From contig CACLNK010000023.1 in NCBI GenBank assembly GCA_902608305.1, positions 1 through 16,207 of the forward strand: a stretch of DNA of 16,207 bases, written 5' to 3'. The stretch's first letter is position 1, and each line of letters begins with the position of its first letter. The DNA comes from an uncultured Pelagibacteraceae bacterium (GTDB lineage Bacteria > Pseudomonadota > Alphaproteobacteria > Pelagibacterales > Pelagibacteraceae). The notes beneath the pieces were generated by a model. It saw nothing but the letters and a program-made list of their open reading frames with translations. It did no database searches and was not told the origin of the DNA. Made by a program: the position numbers and the translations under genes. Positions 8,461 to 14,241 of this stretch are shown here, one piece after another.

Positions 8461-9117
8461 ATGAAAAAAAAAAGAATTTTAGTCCTAGCTGCGCACCCTG
8501 ATGATGAAACTTTAGGATGTGGTGCTACAATAGCAAAATTATCTCAAATTGGTCATGATGTTGAACTTGTTACCTTTACAAATGGCGAATCTGCCAGGGA
8601 TAATTCTGACAATTTGAATAGAAACGATCAATTGGAAACAGTGTGCAAAATTTTAGGTATCAAAAATTTTTCTTTTGGTAATTTTCCTGATAATAAGATG
8701 GATACCATTCCTCTATTAGAAATTTGTAAATTTTTGGAAACAAAAATTAAATCAAGCCCAGATATTATTTTTACACATCATCCTGACTGTTTAAATATTG
8801 ATCATTCTATCGTTTATAGATCAACAATAACGGTTTTTAGACCGCAAACAAAAAATGAAATTGAAATTAATAGCTTTCATATACCTAGCTCAACAGAATG
8901 GAATCCATTAGGAAATTTTAAAGCAAATTTATATTTTGATGTCGAGGGCTATGTAGATAAAAAAATACAAGCATTAAAATGTTATGATAAAGAAATGAGA
9001 AAATATCCACATCCACGTAGCTATGACTCTGTCATGAATAATTTAAAAACGAATGGAAATGAAGTTGGCTTGAACTATTGCGAAAAATTTCAATTAATTA
9101 GAAAAGTTTTATTATAG
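8461..9117 (+). CDS. PIG-L/LmbE family zinc deacetylase
   Basis: Metal-dependent N-deacetylase, 218 aa, likely removing an N-acyl group from an amino sugar or nonulosonic acid. The zinc site is complete: AHPDDE at 11-16 (His12, Asp15) and HHPDCLNIDHS at 106-116 (His115 as third ligand, Asp109/Asp114 nearby). TNGESARDN (40-48) is the usual loop after the second strand. It starts with ATG after a spacer and ends 3 nt before the carbamoyltransferase, so the two form a bicistronic unit. In the context of PseI and an acetamidino module, a plausible role is to unmask an amine or exchange an N-acyl substituent. The substrate cannot be determined from sequence. Confidence 0.92.
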   Translation: MKKKRILVLAAHPDDETLGCGATIAKLSQIGHDVELVTFTNGESARDNSDNLNRNDQLETVCKILGIKNFSFGNFPDNKMDTIPLLEICKFLETKIKSSPDIIFTHHPDCLNIDHSIVYRSTITVFRPQTKNEIEINSFHIPSSTEWNPLGNFKANLYFDVEGYVDKKIQALKCYDKEMRKYPHPRSYDSVMNNLKTNGNEVGLNYCEKFQLIRKVLL

Positions 9118-9120
9118 TTT

Positions 9121-10827
9121 ATGAATATTTTAGGCATGTTTGGCCCTGGAGAAAATCCTAGTGCTTCACTTTTAATTAATGGAAAACTGGTTGCTCTAAT
9201 TGAAGAAGAAAGAATAAATAGAATAAAAACTTCTCCAAATAATCTTCCAATTTTATCAGCAAAAAAATGTTTGGAAATTGCCGGTATCTCTATAAATGAA
9301 GTTGATGCGATAGCATGGGGGTGGGATTGTCCAAAATATTTTTTTTATTTAAATAAAATAAAAAATAAAAGTAAAAAAGATTTTAATAGCTTGCAAAACG
9401 AATTAAACAAAAATTTATATCATCCACAAAGAATTAAAAGAGCTATTGAATTAGGATTTAGTGATCAATGTAAAAAAAAAATGCCTAAAATTCATTTTTT
9501 AACTCATCATTTGTGTCATGCAGCCTCAACTTTTTTTTGTTCTGGTTTTAAAGAAGCCAACATATTAACGATAGATGGATCAGGAGAAGATCTTACGACT
9601 TTAATGTGTGAAGGCAGAAACAATAAAATAAAAATTTTGGATAAAATAAAAATTCCTGATTCCCTAGGAGGATTTTATGCAACATTTACTGAATTTTTGG
9701 GTTTTAAACCTAACATGGATGAAGGTAAAATGATGGGTTTGGCCGCTTATGGTAAATTTTCAGACAAAATTCAATCCAAACTAGATTTATTTATTACTTA
9801 CGATAAAAAAAATGAAAATTTTAAAATTAATAATAAATTAAGATATGATGGCAAACACACTTTTGGTGAAAAATTTACAGACGAATTTGTAAAAATTTTT
9901 GGAGCTAAAAGACCCTCTCAATTATCTGCTTTGACCAAGCCTTATCCAGACATTGCATTTAATGTTCAATATAGATTAGAAAAGATTGTGAAATTGTTAG
10001 TAAAAAATTTACATAAAAAAAATAAAATTAAAAACTTATGTTTAGCAGGCGGAGTAGCTATGAATTGTAAAATGAATGGTGAAATAAGCAAAGGTAGTTA
10101 TATTAAAGATATGTTTATTCAACCAGCTTCAGCAGATAATGGAGTCTCTTTAGGCGCAGCCCAACTGTTAACTCTAAAAAAGGGCGGAGTACTAAAAACT
10201 AAATTAGAAAATGTATATTATGGACCCGAATATTCTGATTATGAAATTCTTAAATTTCTTAAAGAGTCAAAATTACAATTTTATAAACCCAAAAATATTT
10301 TTAAATATGTTGCAAAATTAATTTATAACAAAAAAATAATTTGTTGGTTTCAAGGTAAAATGGAATTTGGGGCTAGGGCACTGGGGAATAGATCAATAAT
10401 TGCAACTCCTCTATACAAAGATATGAAAAATAAATTAAATTTAGAAGTAAAACATCGTGAAAATTGGAGACCATTTTGCCCTTCAATTCTAGAAGAAGAC
10501 TATGAAAAATATATTGATAGTAGTATTAGATCACGTTTTATGACTATAGCACTTCCAGTTAAAAAAAATATTGCGAAAATTATTCCTTCATGTGTTCATG
10601 TGGACGGAACAGTAAGAGCCCAAATGGTGGATAAAAAAAATAATTATAAATACTGGAAATTGATAAATGAATTTAAAAAAATTAGTGGGCACGGAATTGT
10701 TGTAAATACTTCATTTAATATACAAGGCGAACCCATAGTTTGTACACCAAGAGATGCTATCAGAACTTTTGGAGGAACTGGACTCGATGTTTTAGTAATT
10801 GGTAATTATATTGTTAGAAAAAAATAA
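9121..10827 (+). CDS. NodU/CmcH-type O-carbamoyltransferase
   Basis: Transfers a carbamoyl group from carbamoyl phosphate, through a carbamoyl-adenylate, to a hydroxyl of a sugar. It is 568 aa, normal for the family. The N-terminal Kae1/ASKHA-like half has the metal-binding HHLCHAAS at 129-136, DGSGED at 152-157, DEGKMMGLAAYG at 200-211 and LAGGVAMNC at 308-316. The C-terminal carbamoyltransferase domain has FGARALGNRS at 416-425, RENWRPFCPS at 446-455 and NTSFN at 529-533. All hallmarks are intact. It follows the PIG-L gene by 3 nt and ends 3 nt before the convergent HemK-like methyltransferase. Carbamoyl groups are known decorations of O-antigens and Nod factors; here the acceptor is probably the locus glycan. 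Confidence 0.94.
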   Translation: MNILGMFGPGENPSASLLINGKLVALIEEERINRIKTSPNNLPILSAKKCLEIAGISINEVDAIAWGWDCPKYFFYLNKIKNKSKKDFNSLQNELNKNLYHPQRIKRAIELGFSDQCKKKMPKIHFLTHHLCHAASTFFCSGFKEANILTIDGSGEDLTTLMCEGRNNKIKILDKIKIPDSLGGFYATFTEFLGFKPNMDEGKMMGLAAYGKFSDKIQSKLDLFITYDKKNENFKINNKLRYDGKHTFGEKFTDEFVKIFGAKRPSQLSALTKPYPDIAFNVQYRLEKIVKLLVKNLHKKNKIKNLCLAGGVAMNCKMNGEISKGSYIKDMFIQPASADNGVSLGAAQLLTLKKGGVLKTKLENVYYGPEYSDYEILKFLKESKLQFYKPKNIFKYVAKLIYNKKIICWFQGKMEFGARALGNRSIIATPLYKDMKNKLNLEVKHRENWRPFCPSILEEDYEKYIDSSIRSRFMTIALPVKKNIAKIIPSCVHVDGTVRAQMVDKKNNYKYWKLINEFKKISGHGIVVNTSFNIQGEPIVCTPRDAIRTFGGTGLDVLVIGNYIVRKK

Positions 10828-10830
10828 TTA

Positions 10831-11490
10831 TTATTGTTTTAGAATTAAAACTATACAATTATGTGGTTTTTTTTTTATTGTTTCTACTACTTTGTACTCA
10901 AAGTTATTTACTATATTCTGCAAGTTGTTTAAAGAAACGTAAAATAAATTTACACCCAAGAAAATTAAACCATTATTTGTCATGTAATTTTTTGCGTTTT
11001 TTAAAAATTTACTTATAGCATCAGTTCCATCTTCACCCGCATAACTTATTTTTTCATAATCAAAAGATTTTTTTTTGTAGGCAATAGGTACATAGGGAGG
11101 GTTAAAACTTATAAGATCATATTTATTAGTTATATTTGAGAATAGATCTGAGAGAACGAAATTTATATTAGTTTTATTTGCTAAAGCGTTTTGTTTTGCA
11201 TTAGAAATAAATTTTTCATAAATATCTGCGCTTGTAGTTTTGGTGTCTGGACACATTTTTTTTTGAAAAAGTCCCAATATTGCAATTTGTCCACACCCCA
11301 TATCTAGGTATGAATTAAATTTAATTCCTCTGTTATTATATTCTTCAAGAGCCTTTTTGATTACTAGGCTGGTTAAGTCGTAAGTAATTGGCAATATTTT
11401 TTTTTTTATTTTTATTTTCCAAATAATTTCAGTTAATAGATCAATTGATCTTATTATATCTAATAATATTTTATAAAATTTTCCCATCAT
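10831..11490 (-). CDS. HemK/PrmC-like class I methyltransferase (NPPY motif)
   Basis: SAM-dependent methyltransferase of 219 aa. Motif I is LDMGCGQIAILGL (62-74), the acidic strand is TTSADIYE (85-92), and the post-motif ISFNPPYVP (127-135) carries the NPPY of N-methyltransferases acting on amide or exocyclic nitrogens. AGEDGTDAI (151-159) resembles the GxDG loop of PrmC/HemK. The usual N-terminal release-factor-recognition domain of PrmC is absent, and residues 1-40 are instead basic and hydrophobic. It is therefore probably not the release factor methylase; a small-molecule or glycan nitrogen is possible. Met1 and Met2 are adjacent starts. It lies 25 bp downstream of pseI on the same strand, likely co-transcribed. 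Confidence 0.82.
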   Translation of the reverse strand: MMGKFYKILLDIIRSIDLLTEIIWKIKIKKKILPITYDLTSLVIKKALEEYNNRGIKFNSYLDMGCGQIAILGLFQKKMCPDTKTTSADIYEKFISNAKQNALANKTNINFVLSDLFSNITNKYDLISFNPPYVPIAYKKKSFDYEKISYAGEDGTDAISKFLKNAKNYMTNNGLIFLGVNLFYVSLNNLQNIVNNFEYKVVETIKKKPHNCIVLILKQ

Positions 11491-11515
11491 TTTGATATGA
11501 TATTTTTAAGCGATT

Positions 11516-12562
11516 TTATCTTAAATCTTTCATAAAAATTGGCTCATTTATTTTTATGTTTTTTCTTGCTCTTTTTCCAACTATTTTAAAAAATTTATTA
11601 GACTCAATTCCAATTTTTGGTCTTAATGCTACTATATTATTTTTGTTAATTTTTTCATTCTTCAAAATATCTTTTTTTGAATAAATTGACCTTTTATGTT
11701 TGCTAGCTTTTTTATCTCCTTTATTATTTTCTGAGGAATTTAGCTTTGTAGAATTATGATAAATTATGGATTTTTTTTTCAATTCAAATAGTTCTTTAGG
11801 TGTAATGGAAAATTTTGCATCCTCAGATTTATTTTTGTTAGAATTTTTAAAGTGTTTTTCTATTGCCACTATTCCTAAAGGTACTGAAGCAAGAGCCGTA
11901 TCAATGGTTGCTGTATGATCAGATAAACCAATTAAATTATTTTTAAAAATTTTTCTAAGTTTAACAATTCTTGAAAGGTTTGCTTGATTCTGAGGAGTTG
12001 GATATTTTGAAACACAATGTAAAATTATTACTTTATTGTGATACTTATTTATTGTTTTAATACATTCTTTAACCTCTTTAAAACTAGAGGCACCGGTAGA
12101 TACAATTATTGGCTTTTTAGTTTTTGCAATTCTGTCTACCAAGTTAAGATCGGTATTTTCTAACGAAGCAATTTTATACAATTTTACATTTAAACTTTCT
12201 AATAAATCCACTGCTCTTGTACTAAAAGGAGTGCTGAAAAGTGTGATGCCTAATTTTTTTGCAATTTTGAAAGCATCATAGTGCCATTTGAACGGTGTTT
12301 GAGCTTTTATATATAAATCCCATAAATACATATTTTTCCAGAGTCCAGTTTTTATTTTAAATTTTTTATTTTTTGTTTTTAGAGTTATATCTTGAGGTTC
12401 GTATGTTTGAATTTTGACTAAATCAGCTCCATTTTTATGGGCTAGCTTTATATGATTAATAAAATTTTTTTTACTACCACAGTGATTTGCTGAAACTTCG
12501 GCTATAATTATTGGAGGTCTTTTGAGACTAAAACAGATTTTTTTTCCAATTTTTAGCTCCAT
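11516..12562 (-). CDS. pseI: NeuB-family nonulosonic acid synthase, most like pseudaminic acid synthase
   Basis: Condenses phosphoenolpyruvate with a 6-carbon 2,4-diamino sugar to give a 9-carbon nonulosonic acid. It is 348 aa, the normal size. The TIM-barrel domain covers about residues 15-260, with IIIAEVSANH (18-27), VKIQTY (49-54), LWDLY (80-84), TPFKWH (89-94), STPFS (110-114), KIASLENTD (130-138), GLSDHT (212-217) and AIEKHF (233-238). The C-terminal SAF/antifreeze-like domain (about 289-348) contains RSIY, with the Arg that reaches into the partner active site. KIQTY, the LWxLY block and ENTD are more typical of PseI than of sialic or legionaminic synthases. It heads a minus-strand pair with the HemK-like gene. 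The promoter was not resolved. Confidence 0.92.
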   Translation of the reverse strand: MELKIGKKICFSLKRPPIIIAEVSANHCGSKKNFINHIKLAHKNGADLVKIQTYEPQDITLKTKNKKFKIKTGLWKNMYLWDLYIKAQTPFKWHYDAFKIAKKLGITLFSTPFSTRAVDLLESLNVKLYKIASLENTDLNLVDRIAKTKKPIIVSTGASSFKEVKECIKTINKYHNKVIILHCVSKYPTPQNQANLSRIVKLRKIFKNNLIGLSDHTATIDTALASVPLGIVAIEKHFKNSNKNKSEDAKFSITPKELFELKKKSIIYHNSTKLNSSENNKGDKKASKHKRSIYSKKDILKNEKINKNNIVALRPKIGIESNKFFKIVGKRARKNIKINEPIFMKDLR

Positions 12563-12616
12563 AGAGTTTATAATATAATTAAAATTTTAATATAAGCTAC
12601 ACTGATATTGTTTATG

Positions 12617-12651
12617 AGTTTGAATAACAAGTTAATTTTGATATTCAAACT
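12617..12651. repeat. Inverted repeat with perfect 10-bp arms
   Basis: AGTTTGAATA (12617-12626) and TATTCAAACT (12642-12651) are exact reverse complements around a 15-nt loop. After one A-A mismatch the stem can extend inward by three more pairs. No T-run follows on either strand close enough to make a standard intrinsic terminator. It lies in the divergent spacer between pseI and tRNA-Leu. An operator or an RNA hairpin would both fit. Confidence 0.6.
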
Positions 12652-12773
12652 GGTACCTTTATAAAGCTAAGAATAACTTTAAGGTAGAAACTGGTTAGAC
12701 ACCGAAAAACCTTGATGTTATGAAAGAAGTTGCGTTATAAAGAAAAGCAATTAAAACAATGGAAAAGATAATT
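12642..12773 (+). pseudogene. Possible decayed coding remnant upstream of tRNA-Leu
   Basis: One reading frame across this stretch gives a protein-like sequence interrupted by only two stops, TAG at 12696-12698 and TAA at 12738-12740. Pieces include NNFKVETG, then TPKNLDVMKEVAL, then RKAIKTMEKIIAL, which look like continuous helical protein. It has no start codon and runs into the tRNA. AT-rich DNA readily produces Lys/Asn/Ile-rich frames, so this may be chance. Confidence 0.25.
12712..12741 (+). promoter_or_regulatory. Putative promoter for tRNA-Leu
   Basis: TTGATG (12712-12717) and TATAAA (12736-12741) are spaced by 18 bp. A start near 12748 would leave about 26 nt to be trimmed from the tRNA 5' end. 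The same promoter could drive the two small ORFs and nadK by read-through, since no other strong promoter is seen before nadK. Confidence 0.4.
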
Positions 12774-12859
12774 GCCCTCGTGGTGAAATTGGTAGACACA
12801 AAGGACTTAAAATCCTTGCCCGTTTGGGAGTGCCAGTTCGAGTCTGGCCGAGGGCACCA
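12774..12859 (+). tRNA. tRNA-Leu(UAA), CCA encoded
   Basis: The cloverleaf folds fully. The acceptor GCCCTCG (12774-12780) pairs with CGAGGGC (12849-12855). The anticodon stem AAGGA/TCCTT encloses the loop CTTAAAA, giving anticodon UAA. A long class II variable arm has stem CCC/GGG (12819-12821 with 12826-12828), and the T arm is GCCAG/CTGGC with TTCGAGT. The discriminator A is at 12856 and CCA is encoded at 12857-12859. Its 3' part from 12804 onward is repeated at 13286-13341, so this gene appears to have served as an integration target. Confidence 0.97.
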
Positions 12860-12873
12860 ATAAGAAAAAAAAA

Positions 12874-13068
12874 ATGGAGTTATTATTAGGTATATTAGGT
12901 CTATTAGCTTTTATGGGTGCACCACTTTTGTATTCAATTTTTTTTGAAAAACCACACAAGATATATAAACCACCTTTGCCAATGGATAGTCGTCTTGCTA
13001 CAGCCTGGTTTGATAAGGAATATGAAGAAAAAAAGAAAAAGAAAAAGAAAAGGAAAAGAAAAAAATGA
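12874..13068 (+). CDS. Small single-span membrane protein with a poly-basic tail
   Basis: Not a family I recognise. It has 64 residues. A hydrophobic N-terminal segment (about 2-24, ELLLGILGLLAFMGAPLLYS) is followed by a Pro-rich linker (KPHKIYKPPLP, 26-36), a short acidic helix-like stretch, and 12 consecutive Lys/Arg residues at 53-64. This suggests a membrane anchor with a basic cytoplasmic tail that could touch nucleic acid or phospholipid heads. The ATG lies 14 nt after the tRNA-Leu CCA, and its stop overlaps the next ORF (ATGA), consistent with coupling. The tail is encoded by an A/G-only tract, so slippage could vary its length. Confidence 0.6.
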   Translation: MELLLGILGLLAFMGAPLLYSIFFEKPHKIYKPPLPMDSRLATAWFDKEYEEKKKKKKKRKRKK

Positions 13069-13265
13069 TTAAATTTTTTATTTTTTTTGTTTTTTTCTAC
13101 TTAATCTTTAATATTGAAGGTAAAGCAATAATAATTTCTGATTTAGTAGACGTAAGAGACTACAAGTCCTTTGCATCTACTAGTTTTTTGAAAAAAAGCT
13201 TCGTGCAGATTCAGTGCGGCTGGTGCACGGGGAAAAAAAGGATTATAAATGAGAAAGGGGTTTAG
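13065..13265 (+). CDS. Small predicted exported peptide, possibly truncated
   Basis: Not recognised. It has 66 residues. Residues 1-20 look like a signal peptide (MIK, then a Phe/Ile/Val/Leu core, with cleavage plausible after EGKA), followed by a short polar region containing CGWC at 52-55. The start overlaps the stop of the preceding ORF. The last third is encoded by a locally GC-rich patch with an inverted repeat (13202-13229) and stops 20 bp before the displaced tRNA fragment. The C-terminus may therefore be a chance extension of a broken gene. Confidence 0.4.
   Translation: MIKFFIFFVFFYLIFNIEGKAIIISDLVDVRDYKSFASTSFLKKSFVQIQCGWCTGKKRIINEKGV
13202..13229. repeat. Short GC-rich inverted repeat
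   Basis: CGTGCA (13202-13207) and TGCACG (13224-13229) are perfect reverse complements around 16 nt. The patch is clearly richer in G and C than its surroundings. An A-run follows rather than a T-run on the plus strand, so it is not a plus-strand intrinsic terminator. Confidence 0.45.
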
Positions 13266-13285
13266 TGGTTTTTTTTCTTGAAAGA

Positions 13286-13341
13286 GACTTAAAATCCTTG
13301 CCATTTATGGAGTGCCAGTTCGAGTCTGGCCGAGGGCACCA
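13286..13341 (+). repeat. Displaced 3' half of tRNA-Leu (direct repeat)
   Basis: This 56-nt copy of tRNA-Leu 12804-12859 differs at only four positions, all in the variable arm. The first 17 and last 31 bases are identical, including the anticodon loop, the T arm, the 3' acceptor strand and CCA. The variable-arm stem CCC/GGG of the intact tRNA is CCA/TGG here, so pairing is retained. The 5' acceptor strand, D arm and proper anticodon-stem 5' strand are missing, so it cannot be a working tRNA. It ends 5 nt before the nadK start. Confidence 0.9.
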
Positions 13342-13346
13342 CTAAT

Positions 13347-14117
13347 ATGATGAAACCAATAATTATTTCCGATTCAAATAAAAAATCGTTAAAAATAAAA
13401 TCTTTTATAATAAAAAATATAAAAAAAAATCCATTACTTAAATCAAATTTAGTAATTGTTATTGGTGGTGATGGTTTTATGCTCAAAACCTTAAAGAAAA
13501 ACAAAAATTTATCAAAATCTTTTTATGGAATAAATGCTGGAAATTATGGGTTTCTAATGAACAAATTCCTACCCAAGTACACAATAAAAAATTTATCAAA
13601 AGCTAAAATGATTACAATTTCTCCTTTAGAAATGATTGTAAGAAATAAGCAAGGGTTAATAAAAAAATCTATTGCAATTAATGAAGTTTCAATTCTAAGA
13701 CAAAGTAGACAAGCAGCTTCATTATTAATTCAAGCAGGATCTAAAACAATTATTAAAAGATTAATTTCAGATGGAGTGTTGGTATCAACTCCTGCAGGTA
13801 GCACTGCTTATAATTTATCAGTTCATGGTCCAATATTAAGTTTACACTCAAAGAAACTTTCCGTTTCTCCAATAAGTGCTTTTAGACCAAGAAGATGGAG
13901 AGGTAAAATTATAAGCGATAAATCAATTATTAAAATTAAAAATTTAAATCCAAAAAAAAGGCCAATAAGTGCAGTTGCTGACAATCTAGAAGTTAGAAAT
14001 GCAAAGACTATTAAAATTAAAATTAATAAAAAAATCAAATTTAATTTACTCTACGATTCTAACAGAAGTCTTCAAAAAAAAATTAAAATTGAGCAGTTAA
14101 GAAAAGAAACTAGTTAG
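13347..14117 (+). CDS. nadK: NAD kinase
   Basis: Phosphorylates NAD to NADP in the cytoplasm with ATP or polyphosphate; an essential housekeeping enzyme. It is 256 aa, the short form typical of alphaproteobacteria. The GGDG catalytic motif is at 40-43 with Asp42, NE at 112-113, and the second conserved block DGVLVSTPAGSTAYNLS is at 142-158. ISAFRPRRWRGK (176-187) and PISAVADN are strongly alphaproteobacterial in style. Two adjacent ATGs (13347 and 13350) are possible starts. The leader after the displaced tRNA fragment is 5 nt, so translation may depend on a processed, nearly leaderless transcript read through from tRNA-Leu. It ends 3 nt before the convergent tRNA-Thr. Confidence 0.95.
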   Translation: MMKPIIISDSNKKSLKIKSFIIKNIKKNPLLKSNLVIVIGGDGFMLKTLKKNKNLSKSFYGINAGNYGFLMNKFLPKYTIKNLSKAKMITISPLEMIVRNKQGLIKKSIAINEVSILRQSRQAASLLIQAGSKTIIKRLISDGVLVSTPAGSTAYNLSVHGPILSLHSKKLSVSPISAFRPRRWRGKIISDKSIIKIKNLNPKKRPISAVADNLEVRNAKTIKIKINKKIKFNLLYDSNRSLQKKIKIEQLRKETS

Positions 14118-14120
14118 CGG

Positions 14121-14193
14121 TGCCCCCGCACGGATTCGAACCGCGGACCTATTGATTACAAATCAATTGCTCTACCAGCTGAGCTACAGGGGC
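14121..14193 (-). tRNA. tRNA-Thr(UGU), CCA not encoded
   Basis: On the minus strand the acceptor GCCCCTG pairs with CGGGGGC (one G-U). The D arm is standard, the anticodon stem ATTGA/TCAAT encloses TTTGTAA, giving anticodon UGU, and the T arm has the TTCGAAT loop. The discriminator is A at 14121. The bases after it read CCG rather than CCA, so CCA addition is needed, unlike the tRNA-Leu nearby. A 10-bp direct repeat (GCTTTTAATC on the plus strand, 14192-14201 and 14210-14219) abuts its 5' end. Confidence 0.97.
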
Positions 14194-14241
14194 TTTTAAT
14201 CTTTAGAGAGCTTTTAATCCAAAAAATTAGATTCTACAATA

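Larger units (their letters stand above)
12804..13341 (+). mobile_element. Candidate tRNA-targeted insertion footprint (no integrase)
   Basis: The intact tRNA-Leu and a displaced 56-nt copy of its 3' part lie as direct repeats exactly 482 bp apart, enclosing two tiny ORFs. This is the geometry left by integration into a tRNA 3' end. The stretch between the repeats (12860-13285, 426 bp) has no integrase, transposase or terminal inverted repeat. It could be an internally deleted remnant, a satellite moved in trans, or the product of a tandem tRNA duplication with decay. The position of nadK only 5 nt past the displaced copy suggests an ancestral tRNA-Leu/nadK junction. Confidence 0.5.

Noticed and set aside
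8370..8504. 44-codon hydrophobic open frame before the deacetylase
   Set aside because: It runs out of frame into the deacetylase start and has only the Phe/Ile/Tyr bias expected from AT-rich DNA.
13286..13341. Second functional tRNA-Leu gene
   Set aside because: The 5' acceptor strand and D arm are absent and the anticodon stem 5' side is broken, so only the 3' half is present.
13289..13504. Minus-strand 71-codon frame containing ARLELALHKW
   Set aside because: That peptide is just the reverse translation of the tRNA-Leu T-arm repeat, and the rest is antisense to nadK.
13823..14038. Minus-strand 71-codon hydrophobic frame
   Set aside because: It is wholly antisense to nadK; the Leu/Ile richness mirrors Lys/Asn-rich sense codons.
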